Assembly: GCA_030544215.1 (NCBI GenBank)
Contig: JARZZO010000011.1
Span: 13,192,001 to 13,256,000, forward strand
Direction: 5' to 3'
DNA length: 64,000 nt
DNA from: Zantedeschia hybrid cultivar
Lineage: Eukaryota > Streptophyta > Magnoliopsida > Alismatales > Araceae
The position numbers and the translations under genes were made by a program. The notes beneath the pieces were generated by a model. That model saw only the letters and a program-made list of their open reading frames with translations. It was not told the DNA's origin and searched no databases. Shown here piece by piece: positions 24,418 through 35,520 of this stretch (its first letter is position 1; the number at the start of each line of letters is the position of its first letter).

Positions 24418-25145
24418 TCTGTAAACTACCGTATTTATATGTATATCCTTAACTCCCAAATGTTGTTACAAATGCCTTTCACATCTTTAGAAAGTTTGCA
24501 GTTATATTCCTTTTGTGATGCCATGAACTCTAATCGAATATGCTAAAAAAATTCAGATACTTTTATGTATACCCTTCAATATTCTATAATTTTACATGTG
24601 TACCCTAACTTCACCAAAATTCATAATTTTTTTGGATTTTTACATATATGTCCCACAAATACATTGTATTTGCATTTACACCCCCAACTCTCATATAATG
24701 TCATCAATACCCCTGAAATCTTCAAAATGTTGCATTTATACCCCTCCATCAAACTAAGGTAGATTTGCCAAAAAGATTATATAAATCATGAAAACATCGG
24801 AGTGTTGGGGGGTACATATGCAAAATTTTAGTGAATTGAAGAGTATATATATGCCAAATATTAGTGAATTTAGGGATATATATGCGAAGATGGAGGGGTA
24901 TAAGTGCAACTATCTAAAGATTTTAGGAGTAGTAATGATAATATGTGGGAGCCGGTGTATATATGCAAATATAGTACATTTGAGGGGTATACATGCAAAA
25001 AAATCCTAAACTTTTCTACTATATTTTGTCAAAGTTCACAACATTTTGATGAAATGATACAATTATAATATTTATAAAAACCTTAAGGATATTTATAACA
25101 ATATGTGAGAGTTAGGAGTATATATACAAATCTATAGTTTATAGG
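24418..25145. mobile_element. Foldback (long imperfect inverted repeat) element
   Basis: The left half is rich in TATACCC and the right half in GGGTATA, the same sequence inverted. For example TAACTCCCAAATGTTGTTAC at the left pairs with the reverse complement of the stretch around 25096-25115, where the minus strand reads CTAACTCTCACATATTGTTA. Shorter relatives are at 35186-35520 and 59888-60180. The arms total about 700 bases, so a transcript would fold into a long imperfect hairpin. No coding capacity is seen. Confidence 0.7.
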
Positions 25146-26036
25146 GGTATATATACAAATAAACTTAAAATTTAGGTATCTTTTTTTGTACTTTCCAAGG
25201 ACTTGCAAAGAGTAAAAAGATGATATGTTTAGCATAACTTCTAAGTAAAAGTATGCTTAAGATTTCTTTTCTTTAGTCTTACCTATTTTGAAGGTAGGAT
25301 ATTCTTGAAATTTGTCTATATTTTCCTTTTTTGTTTTTCAATCAAAGACTTCAAATCATGACTTCTTATTTCTTAGATTGGAGACCAAGAAAACTAGTTA
25401 AGGGAAAGTATCTTTAAACTAACTATCTCGTCAAGTAGGCCTAAATCAAGCAGGGCTTGGTTGGAACTCCCTCGAGACCAGGATTTGAGAATGTGAGGAT
25501 GCTAACTTCCGGGGACAGGAGGTGGCAGATTAGGCTACTTGCATGATCCTCCAATTTTTTTTTGCGATGGTACCATCCTCTAAAGAATATTTACATGGTT
25601 TTAACGTAAGCTTTAGGGGGCTCAACATGGTTTAAATTTTCTTCTTTTTTGTATCTCATTTAAATTATCTTGATCGACATGACTGTCTTGAATGATTTAT
25701 ATGGAATTGGCATGAAAGGACAAGGCATAACCTAGTGTATACTTTTTACCACTACGGTGGCCTCAGAAAGACCAAGGACTAGTCATAACCTATCGACATC
25801 ATCTACCACTACCACTACTATGGCCTTACGAAGAGACTGCCATGCTATATACTAAACGGCATAAACTTAGTGACAAGTCCTACTACTACCTTGGCCTTTG
25901 AGAAAGGCAGCCATACCATATTTTGTTGTATAGCTTAAGTCATTAGTATCATACTGTACTATACTATGTTGTATCTATCCCATTAAGAATTAGCTACATC
26001 TACATCGTTTACTATTATTACCACTTTCATATATCT

Positions 26037-26115
26037 CTTGAAGGGCCCAAGATCATAAGCACTGACCACAATTAAAATTAACCGATGTAAGACTATTATA
26101 TAGTCGCTCCAATAT
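26037..26115 (+). repeat. Dispersed repeat, copy 1 (AAATTAACCGATGTAAGACT family)
   Basis: Contains CATAAGCACTGACCACAATT, then AAAATTAACCGATGTAAGAC, then TATTATATAGTCGCTCCAA. Copies at 26215-26333 and 30512-30637 have the same order, and the two longer copies begin with TTTTGATACYATCTTACAAA. The first half of this repeat, with its GATACCATCTTAC, could be part of a dispersed element terminus. Confidence 0.7.
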
Positions 26116-26214
26116 TCCTTCTCACGGTCAAGATTGGCTGTGAATATTAAATAACAGGAGGTGGCGCAAATTGGATGATAAATTTAGAAAGATAAAGTTG
26201 GGCCATGCCCCTGT

Positions 26215-26333
26215 TTTGATACCATCTTACAAACCACAAAATCTGGGTATTAAGTTTGAAAGACCCAAAATTATAAGCACAGGTCACAACTAAAATTAAC
26301 CGACGTAAAACTATTATATAGCGGCTCCAACAG
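26215..26333 (+). repeat. Dispersed repeat, copy 2
   Basis: Runs from TTTTGATACCATCTTACAAA through GGTATTAAGTTTGAAAGACC to TATATAGCGGCTCCAAC. It is the same family as 26037-26115 and 30512-30637. Confidence 0.7.
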
Positions 26334-26399
26334 TTAAGAAATTATTCTGACCATGATCTGACTATTCATCACAACCTCTGCCATGTTGCCAAATGGGGG

Positions 26400-26725
26400 C
26401 TCAGATTGTCAGAGCAGTATCTCTCATTTCTCGTATTCTTAATTGTGGTACTTTCAGTGAAGAGACAAACAAAGAAAGGTCACATGGTGGTCTATCCTTT
26501 ACTAGCTATGTGTCATTTTCTAATGATTCACTAATCCTTAGGTGCAGAGATTCTGCAGGAATCTAGCAATAGGATCGGCCCAAACTTTGAGGGGGGACTT
26601 TTTATGCAAAAAATTATTGCCCTCATGTAGGCTTTATTTTAAGGGTGCTCTAGAACTCGGCTTGGGAAGGGTGACATAGATTCAGCTGACGTGGCCTTGG
26701 GTGGGAGGGGACATGGAATCTTTGG
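26400..26725 (+). repeat. Dispersed duplication of unknown nature, copy B
   Basis: Collinear, decayed copy of 20690-21040. Best matching blocks are ATTCTTAATTGTGGT, GTCACATGGTGG, GCAGGAATCTAGCAATAGG, ATTATTGCCCTCATGT, CTCGGCTTGGGAAGGG and CAGCTGACGTGGCC. Confidence 0.65.
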
Positions 26726-27915
26726 TTTGCTCCATTACCCTCAACAGTGCGAGGCACCATCTCACATTCAAGTTGGATGCTCAAGAGTGGGGGATAAGAG
26801 AACTTGCATGAAGGCGAACCAGACAAGGTTTCTTTTCCAAGTCCAATCAGAATCTGAAATTTGTGAAAAGTGATTCCTAGGAATGCAACAAGGCTGTGTT
26901 GAGGTGGACCCACATTCGGTTCCTAAGTGAAGTGGGAAGCAATTCTCGTCTCCAATGCTACGTACCCATGATGGTTGGGTGGAGACATGTCCCCATTCCA
27001 ACATTTTCGTTTCAAATTGGACTGGGTTAAAACCATCACTTGACCTATGTCAAAATGCTGATTTTAGTAGAGAATATCACCTACATAATAATGAGCATGT
27101 AGTGAACAGTTGCTTATGAGAGAAGGCATATGAAAAAGAGGTGTAGATAATGGTGATAAAAATGTTAGGTGTGTAGACAAGAAAAGAAGTATGATTATTG
27201 TCAGTGGCGGATTCAGGACCCCATTGGATTTTATAAAATATAAGAGGCTCATTATAATTAGTCTATTAGAATGACTGACCCACTGATCTCGACCTATTAG
27301 AGTGATTCCACTGGCCCATTGATTCTAATTTAATCGAGTGACCTAACTAGTCCACTGTCCGAATGACCATAGTGAACAAAATTTCTACGTTGGCCACAGA
27401 TTATTGTATATATACTCTTGAGATCATACGTACATATTTGGTTTTATACTGCAGATATCATTATATGCCTTAAGATACGGTATACTAGTGAGGAGATGTC
27501 TGATGCTTCATTGGTGACTCCTTTTAAGGGTATGTTTAATAGGTTTTCTAGGTACTTTTAACCAGCATTCTCCTGTAAAATCTCTCTAAACCTTAGCATT
27601 ATACTCCTCGTGATTGACAACATCTCTCGTATTTTCAAGGAATATTCCATATCCCAAGTTAAACAATTAAGAAATCTATTACTTTAACCTCTATTTTAGA
27701 TGTACATATGAATATATATATAATATGTATATAAATGTCCCATTCACACACACGCACCCAAACATCTCCTTTCGCGTAGCAGTCCTTCTTGGACGCCAAC
27801 CAAACGAAGAAAACATCTTGATGCACTATCTCCCCTCAAGAAATTTTATGTGCCAAGTATTAGGCAAGAGGGGGTTGAAGTCCAAGGATTAGGGGAAAAA
27901 GAGTAGGTTGGAGTT

Positions 27916-28154
27916 AAGGGTGCAAATGATAATTGGTAATCCAATTCCTTGACCAATTATTAGCTTATAAGTCAGTTAATAGACAATAGTGGATAAGATA
28001 ACATACAAATCTCTCCTAATCAAATGTGTATAATACGTTGATAATCTTACCATTTGACTAATTATCAGTGTGAGTTAACAGATAATCTCTCTAAACTAGT
28101 ATGGTCATAAATCCATCTTAGATCTGCATCCAATCTAGCCCACTTGCATCCCTA
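27916..28154. mobile_element. hAT-like MITE
   Basis: Left end AAGGGTGCAAATGATAA and reverse-complemented right end TAGGGATGCAAGTGGG. The interior contains CCAATTATTAGCTTATAAG, a GTTAACAGATAATC motif and ATCTTAGATCTGCATCCAAT, shared with the truncated copy at 5545-5815. Confidence 0.55.
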
Positions 28155-28830
28155 GTCACGGTTCCTTCAAGAGAGAAAGTGGGCTTGCAAATTCAAGCTC
28201 GACGCCGATGGGAAATGGCCCACTTTCTCTCCTCCATTGTCCATGCCTACCCAAGCCCAATTCTAATGGAAGATTTAAGTTTGGCCGGTGGACAATTCTA
28301 TTTATATTAGAGAGCCGTGTCAAACACTCGGACATGACACGATTTGTGGACGTCCGTATTTAACCCTTTACTTTAAAATTTTAAAATAAATATTAAAAAA
28401 TTATCAGAATACTTATCTATATATTAAAATTCAACATATTTTAATTACATCTTTTATATTCTAAATAAAATTTAGTAACTATATTTATTATATACATGTA
28501 TAATGATGTATTAATGTGTATATATTCATATATTCTCTATGTCCTTGTGTCATAATTTTAAGATATCGCAATTTCCCACACACGTGTCCGTACCGACACT
28601 TGACACTCATCTCTGTGCCTCACATATTATAATCTCCAACCTTATATCACTTTGGTAGGTCAAGCTTCTTGCTACAGTTATGCCGCTTGTTAAAAATCCA
28701 TCGCCTATCAGAGAAAGAAGGGAAAGGGAGGGGAAAAGATACAACTTTGGAAGAGGACCAAAAAAGGAAGGGGACTTGAAGAAGACTGACGTCCGAGATG
28801 TACCACATGCTTGTGGTTCTTTGGATTCTC

Positions 28831-28930
28831 ATTTTTAATAAGAGTACCATATTCTTTTTTTTCCTTTTTTTTTAATAAGAGTACCATATTCTTTTTTTTT
28901 CCTTTTTTTTTTAATAAGAGTACCATATTC
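28831..28930. repeat. Short tandem repeat, three units of 37-39 bp
   Basis: TTTTTAATAAGAGTACCATA plus TTC recurs at 28832, about 28869 and about 28908. Copies are separated by T tracts with one CC interruption. Confidence 0.9.
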
Positions 28931-29585
28931 AATGTTGATCACATAAATATGTTTGAATCTTCCAAAATAGCATGACATTTACAACTCCCAGAGCTAGATA
29001 CTCAATACTGATTAATAGTATGCGTTGTTAAGGCTGTAACTAGACGTTTGCTTGGAATAAAAGTAGTACAAAAATGAGGAAAACGAGATGAGATACTACC
29101 ATGAGTGCAACTGTGCAAGTGAGGTGGACCATCTATGATCATGCTGTGAGGGACCATGTAGATTGTGTTGGGCTTGGACCGTAGTAATATTTCTTTTATT
29201 TTTTTTAAAAACCTAAGGTAGTGGGGGCAATTTTAAGTGGTCTATCCATATCATATAATCTTTCATCAGACAAATAAAAAAAGAAAACCTGCTCAATCGA
29301 ACTCCGAACAGCTACTTGTGTGCAGTACAACAAATATTACTTAAGATAGAATTGCCAAATCTTATTATGTTTTTTGTAAGGGACTTTTAGCATAGCTCAC
29401 TGTTGTATTCTATAAGTGGAAACCATGTGGATATACAATATCTTACGTATAATCATTATCCAGCCGTAGGTGTCAGAAAATCGTTTGGCAATCAGAATAT
29501 TGGGTCTCCCATTGAATAAAAGAGAAATAAATTATATATCTCACCTAAAGTTGACATTTTTATTTACTTCAACTGTTTTTTATAT

Positions 29586-29939
29586 GAGTAACACGTGCTG
29601 CACCGCATGTCGGGTGCGGCCAATTTTTTATTTTTTATTTTTTATGGTGGGTCCTATCATGTTCTACGTACTTATATAATCTGATCTCCGATCAGACAAT
29701 TAAAAAAAAATTAAAAATTAAAAAATTGAGCCCAATAAACAGTAAAAAATCACTATTCATTGCAATCAATTTTTTAGGTTTTTTGGATCATCCGATTTGA
29801 GATCGGCCTGCACAAGAAGTATCGGACGTGATGAGGCCAATCTAAAAAAAATAAATAAAAATTGCTATTATTGCAACCGTGTAGATCGGACGGCTGCCCA
29901 CGTGCAGCTGCACCGTGTGTGGTGCAGCAAGTGTTATCC
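29586..29939. mobile_element. MULE-type MITE with exact 9 bp target duplication
   Basis: Left terminus GAGTAACACGTGCTGCACC and reverse-complemented right terminus GGATAACACTTGCTGCACC. TTTTTATAT flanks both sides exactly (29577-29585 and 29940-29948). Inner parts carry a GTGCGGCC/GATCGGAC-rich inverted segment and AT-rich centre. It is 354 bp and non-coding. Confidence 0.85.
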
Positions 29940-30338
29940 TTTTTATATATCTAATTGAAAATTAGTAATTGGTAGAATAAACCACCCAAGGCATAATATT
30001 CTTCTCCATCTGTATCCCATTGCAAGCTTGGCGCTAAGAATTTCTGAACATACAAGACTTTATCAAATTCCTTTAAATAATGTGCAGGAGAGGTTGGTCA
30101 TGGATGATTTTAAAATACACAGGTATGAATTTGGTGGATTAAGATTGACAAATGTACTTTTAAAGTCATCCATAATTAACCAAAAGATAATATATTTTCA
30201 ACTTTAAATCTTAAGTTAATTCCCATTTAAGAATGGCGCAAGATAAATCATATATTTGAAAATTTTGTGTCTGACTAGAGGCATTTTTACAGCAGTTATC
30301 ATTCTCCTTGCACCGACTATGAGCCTGGAGACGCTCCC

Positions 30339-30374
30339 CGCTGCCGTCCGATCTATTTTGATCGGACGGCAGCG
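30339..30374. repeat. Perfect 15 bp hairpin
   Basis: CGCTGCCGTCCGATC (30339-30353) is followed after TATTTT by its exact reverse complement (30360-30374). Similar GTCCGA/TCGGAC motifs occur in the GAGTAAYAC MITE family, so it may be a fragment of one. Confidence 0.85.
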
Positions 30375-30511
30375 CACGGGGTAAACAGAAAAGCCTTTTT
30401 TGTTAAAGAAAAATGATCAAATCTTGAGACTATCCCAATTAGGTATTCGTAAAGAATGGATGGTCAACAAGAATTAAAAAAGAAGAAGCAAATGATATGA
30501 AGGCAGTCCCT

Positions 30512-30637
30512 TGTTTTGATACTATCTTACAAACTATAAAACTCAGGGTATTAAGTTTGAAGGATCCAAAATCATAAGTACTGACCACAGCTAAAATTAA
30601 CCGATGTAAGATTATTATATAATCGCTCCAACACGCT
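30512..30637 (+). repeat. Dispersed repeat, copy 3
   Basis: Begins TTTTGATACTATCTTACAAA and ends ATTATATAATCGCTCCAAC. Same family as 26037-26115 and 26215-26333. Confidence 0.7.
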
Positions 30638-31179
30638 CTGGTCACCTCCATTGGCAAGCAGCATGCACCGTGGTGTTGTTAAGCTTGTCGTTCGTGATCT
30701 TCTCCATTTACAACATCCGGGAGGTGAAGATCAGAGCTGCGAGGAGGAGCCATGGGGGAAGACAGGGCTGCTGGTGATGGACAGAAACGCAGACAGAAGA
30801 GGAGAGGCTTTGAATTAGAGGGGAAGTTTTCTATTTGGGCCTCTCCTCGAAGCTGGACACTACCCACGACATGTGGGCCGTTGGGCTATGCATGTGGGCC
30901 ATCCGATATGGAGGGGCCCGAACACTATTCATTACAATGTATTGGGTAAGAGAAAGACTTGCTGTACTAGGTCAGTGCAGCACTATTGCGCTGATCCAGC
31001 GCGGCTGTCTGATCATTTGATCAGATGGCAGCACCTGAGCAGAGTGCTGTACGCACCTGGTGCTAGGGAGGGTCTTCTTTTTTTTCTTTTTTTCTTTTTT
31101 TCTTGCCGTCTGATTGAATCGTACGTTCGAGTCCAGTATTTTTGCTTCAAGAAACAAAAGGAAATTATACATTCCTATT

Positions 31180-31364
31180 GAGTAATATTTTCTGTAATGT
31201 CCTCTGAAGTACTGTAGAATAGCGGCTGTCTGATGCACCGCAAGCCATATGTAAGATTTGTTGTATTCCCTCTGGCAGGTGCAGTGACCACACATCGTCG
31301 GATCCATTTGGTCGGACGGTAGTTGTGCTGCAATGCCCTGAAAGCATTGCTGTAATTATTACTC
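31180..31364. mobile_element. MITE, GAGTAATA family
   Basis: Left terminus GAGTAATATTTTCTGTAATG and reverse-complemented right terminus GAGTAATAATTACAGCAATG. The flanking nonamers do not match, so the insertion is old or rearranged. A CGGACGGTAGTTGTGCTGCA block near the right end is typical of the family. Confidence 0.6.
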
Positions 31365-31679
31365 AAACGTACTTGGAACTACAACATTTACCATTTCTTT
31401 GGAAAAAAAAAATGTAAACAATCTTCTGCTTAGAGTTGAGACTTCAAAAGATTGATTAAAGTTCTCTGGATTCATTAGATTGAGAGAGAGATGCCGGCTA
31501 ATGCGAGGGTGCTCTTAAGGTGGTCTCCAACTCCAAGTATCGAATTCCTAAATGTTCGGAGCTTTTTAAACAGGCCTAATGTGCATCAAAACTGAACAAG
31601 GTAGGCACATGTATCCTAGTTTTTATACTTAGACTCGCAAAAGAATTGAGCCGACTCAAGCTTGCTTTTAATTGAGTTA

Positions 31680-31856
31680 GGAGGGCGAAGGTAGCGGAGT
31701 GGTAATCCAGGGCTTCGGTTGGTAGCCATTTCAACAGCTCGTGGGTTCGATCCTCGTCACCCTCGCATGGTGAATTGGGAAGCCGTGCCCCACCCCCCGC
31801 ACGGTTGTTTACCAGACAACCGGATTTCTCTTGACATCAAAAAAATATATATTATA
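31680..31856 (+). mobile_element. tRNA-derived SINE (plus strand)
   Basis: The tRNA-like head has GTAGCGGAGTGGT (A-box-like) and GGTTCGATCCTCGTC (B box). The body contains GCCCCACCCCCCGCACGG and the element ends CTCTTGACATCAAAAAAAT. TTAATTGAGTTA is present exactly on both sides (31668-31679 and 31857-31868). It is 177 bp and not a functional tRNA. Confidence 0.85.
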
Positions 31857-31868
31857 TTAATTGAGTTA

Positions 31869-33188
31869 TTAAATATATGGGAAAAAATGAAGATCTAAGA
31901 TTCTACATTAAATAGGGTAAGGGTGCAAAAACACCGAGCTGACTCTGCCTTATTGTTGACCCAAACTTTTACCGAGTTCTAGTTAAGAGAGTTTTATGCA
32001 CAAGCATGCACACTTTTCTGAATTATTTTACTTAGATCGGAGAGTTTTCAATGTATGAGAAGTATTATATGAAATTTAAAAGGGCAACGTTGATCAATGG
32101 GGCAACACCAACAATAGAAGCTGAGTCAATTTTAGATGGAACTCATTATGTAATTATATCTCATTCTTTTTTGGGGAATGAGGTTCCACAAGCATTGAAT
32201 TCTAGTGCAATATGACCTACCAAAGGTCAAGCTTTACCCAATAGGATGTTTTGATACAGGTTGGTTCAAAGTCCATTATTTGTGTTGGCAAAGGCTAAAT
32301 GTACTATATATTTAAGAATTCTAATAAGCCTTCTAATGGATGGTAAAATATAAAATAAAAACTTTACTATAATAATTTTTAAAAGATGGGACCATACCGC
32401 TCTTTGCACTTTAATCTAAACAAAGAGGACTTTCGTTAGATGAGGGATGATGAGTCTAATGATCCTGTTAATTTGAATAGAAGGATTGTATTACCCCTTA
32501 CACCTTTATAATTTGCCTAGACATAAATTATAACCATAAAAATTTATCTCAAGCTTATGTGTTTGATATAATTTGCTTTACTTGGTTTAATTTGGTAAAT
32601 GAAGAGCGTAAACTAAATACAACTAAATTTATTGATCGACTTCATTTTGATCCAAATCAAAAAATTTAGATCTCAAATTAAACTGAACCGAATCAAATGA
32701 GTTCTTTTTTCTATTTTGAACCGAATTATGAACTCCCGTACTCCTAGCTAGACGCAACTATAGCAAGTATGAGTCGACCAGTCTAGTCCAACCATAGCAA
32801 GAATCAATGGTTTCAGAACAAGATGTGCTTGAACTGGATTAATCTCCCAGTCACAAATCAAAGAGTTGAGATCTTTGCAAGTGCACCTAGACCAAATTCA
32901 GTAAATGCAAAGAGGGTTTTTGCTAAAAAAAAAAATTCACGCAAATTTTTTTTGATTTCGCATGAAAGTTTCTATGCAAATGTGTGAGTTACGCCTCCCT
33001 GCACTTACTGACTTTGGTGAGTAAGTGCACCTACAAGAACCTACACTTCAAATAAAGATATCCTAAATTTGGCATCGAGACATTTCATAATTTGGCAGAT
33101 TTGGAAAGCTAGTTGTAAGCTCACTATGAAATGTTTGCATACCCACCCACTCACCATAGTTAGTGGAGCCGCTGCAGAATTCTTTCAA
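31869..33188. other. Intergenic AT-rich DNA, nothing recognised
   Basis: No gene, long repeat or inverted structure that I could define. A second tract of similar character covers much of 34141-35160. Confidence 0.5.
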
Positions 33189-33546
33189 GAGTAATACTTG
33201 TTGCATTGAATAAGGTGCAGCCCAAAAAAGTCAAGTTTTTGAAAAAAATTTATGGTTGACTCCTTTATGTCTTATGTGTTCATACAATCTGATCTTTGAT
33301 CAAATAATCTAAAAAAATTAAAAATAAAAAAAATGAACTCCAATGAACAAGGAAAAAACACCCTTAGTGGGCTCAGCCCAATAAATTGGGGCTCATTTTT
33401 ATATCTTTTAGATTTTTTAAGTCATTTGAAGAGAGATAAGATTGTAAAACATGTCGAACATGATGGAACCGATAATAAAAAAATTCAAAAAAATGTAATT
33501 TTATTTTTTTGAAGTTGCACCACATGTGGTAGCAGTAGTATAACTC
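33189..33546. mobile_element. MULE-type MITE, GAGTAATA family
   Basis: Left terminus GAGTAATACTTGTTGCA and reverse-complemented right terminus GAGTTATACTACTGCTACC. Flanking nonamers TTCTTTCAA and TTCTCTGAA agree at 7 of 9. The interior AATCTGATCTTTGATCAAAT stretch and AATTCAAAAAAA stretches are shared with 29586-29939 and 34590-34842. Confidence 0.7.
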
Positions 33547-33815
33547 TTCTCTGAATAGTAGTGACCTTACATCTTATACAGACCCAGAAGCAAGAAGCAC
33601 TCGGCCTCTTATAGGCTGCATTTGGGATAAGAAGTCAATTTAGTGTTGACTTTTGGGGGGTTTGTGGGACTCATATTACTTTTTAAAAGCTCAAAAAAAA
33701 ATTTATCATAAATTTTTTCTCTCTTTATCTTCCGTCCCTCTTTTTACGTATCTCCTCCATAGATGAAAGTTAGAAACTTAGACTTGAAAAGTGTATATTT
33801 AATACACTTGCTTTC

Positions 33816-34125
33816 GAACCGACTGCCTAAGGCAATTGGTTCACCGCTTGCCTTTCAATTGGAAGGTCTTAGGTTTGATCTTGGTTGGAGCCTAAGAACT
33901 TTCCAGTCATGCAGCTCTTAATGCTGTTGGGATCTTTATCTCCTGATCCGTAAGATCACTTTTCCAGATAATCAGGCGGACCTGGAATTCTCAACTTAAT
34001 TAGGTGGACTTCTTGACCGGCACGGAACTATCTCCAACTCAAGAGGATATCTCAGGATCGATCTCTGATCGCTTGTAAATACCTGTACATACCTAGCCAT
34101 TGTGTCACTGATCAAAAAGAAAAAA
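33816..34125 (+). mobile_element. tRNA-derived SINE of a second type (plus strand)
   Basis: The head has AAGGCAATTGGTTCACCGC and GGTTTGATCTTGGTTGG as weak A and B boxes. The body includes GATCCGTAAGATCACTTTTC and the element ends TGATCAAAAAGAAAAA. AATACACTTGCTTTC (15 bases) is exact on both sides (33801-33815 and 34126-34140). It is 310 bp, sequence-unrelated to the SINEs at 21.5 and 31.7 kb. Confidence 0.8.
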
Positions 34126-34589
34126 AATACACTTGCTTTCTCTTGTCCTGCCTTGTCCCCCATCAATCATTATAATCTATCCTTAACTTGTATTGCCAAA
34201 TGCATGCAGCATTAGACTACTCTTAAAATATGGATCATTATTATACCTACTGCACCCAAAGACCCAATCTGGATCGTCAAGTTGTGAGGAGGCATGATCT
34301 TTATTTTTCCGTGATCCTAGTTCGACAATTTTTTCTTTAAAAAAAGAAAGAGAATTATATCAGAAACACTGCCGTCAGATCAAGCTCGGAGATATTGCAG
34401 AAAATATAATGTAAAATCAAATTAAATTGGGCTGGATATGACGTGGGCTGGGTCGTGTTTGGTTGGATGTGCTCCGCAGTCAAGTCAAGCCACTAGCGGT
34501 CTGTTCACGTTACCCCATCGAGTTAACCTGATTCTGATATCTCCGCCTTCCTCTGAACGCCAGCTACCGCAGTCAAGTCAAGCCACTCC

Positions 34590-34842
34590 GACCGGATGAT
34601 TTAAAAGAATTTGAAAAATAAAAAAATTGACTCTAATGAGCAATAAAAATACTTTTAATGAGTTCACTCTAATAATCATTTCTTTTATTTTTTAGGTCTG
34701 TTTAGACCGTCCAATTAAGTATTGGACTGTACAAACTTATAAGACATTTTGAGACCAACTTAAAAAATTCAAAAAAAAATATCTCCTTTCATCCACTGTA
34801 ATACCCTATTACAATAAAAAGATATTGCAGTAAATATTACTC
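34590..34842. mobile_element. Truncated GAGTAATA-family MITE
   Basis: The right terminus GATATTGCAGTAAATATTACTC is recognisable. The AATGAGTTCACTCTAATAAT region and the flanking AT-rich strings resemble 33189-33546. The left terminus is not found, so the start is approximate. Confidence 0.45.
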
Positions 34843-35185
34843 TTAATTATGATAGTATTTTTAGATTCGACACCATCATAAAAAAAAAAAAAATCTAACA
34901 TATGTTACATTATTCCATATAAAATGACATATGACCGGTGCAACTAATGTTAGTGGTCTCTTTGTTTGACAGATTATACCGGTACCGGGATCTTGTGCCT
35001 GAGGACGACCACCCATGGGCTTGGCCCTCCACTTTGAAAAATCGCATATATAATTTTCCCATCTTCACACAGTGAACCGGCAAAGTGGAAGAGTCATCCA
35101 TGTCCTTTTCACTTGTGCCTTACAATGTTGATTGTTCTAATCTAACTATTCCAACATATGTTTTTAAAATTGGTATTTTCTATAG

Positions 35186-35520
35186 GTTCTCCTGTAAGTT
35201 ATCACACTTATGTATATGCCTCTGACTCTTACATATTGTTACAAGTTCTCCCGACATCTACAAAAAAGTTTTCCATCAAAAATATCATGAACTCTAATAG
35301 AGTATGCAAAAAAAAAACAGAGATTTTTACATATTTGTATGCATATTCTTGACTTCGTTGAAATTTACAGAATCATCTTTCTGACATGTTTAATTAGTTT
35401 AAGTTGATAATATTTCGACGGAAAGATGTGACTGCAATCTTTTTGAAGATGTCTGAAGTATTTATAATAATATGTGAGAGTCAGATACGACTATGATCAT
35501 TTACAGGAACATATATAAAA
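35186..35520. mobile_element. Foldback element, shorter copy
   Basis: The left end (CTCCTGTAAGTTATCA and TGACTCTTACATATTGTTAC) is mirrored at the right (reverse complement TCCTGTAAATGATCA and TGACTCTCACATATTATTAT). It is the same family as 24418-25145. Confidence 0.65.

Noticed and set aside
31680..31760. tRNA gene suggested by A and B boxes (also at 21540-21612 and 33816-33900)
   Set aside because: No proper cloverleaf or anticodon arm. Each sits at the head of a longer unit with an A tail and target duplications, as in SINEs.
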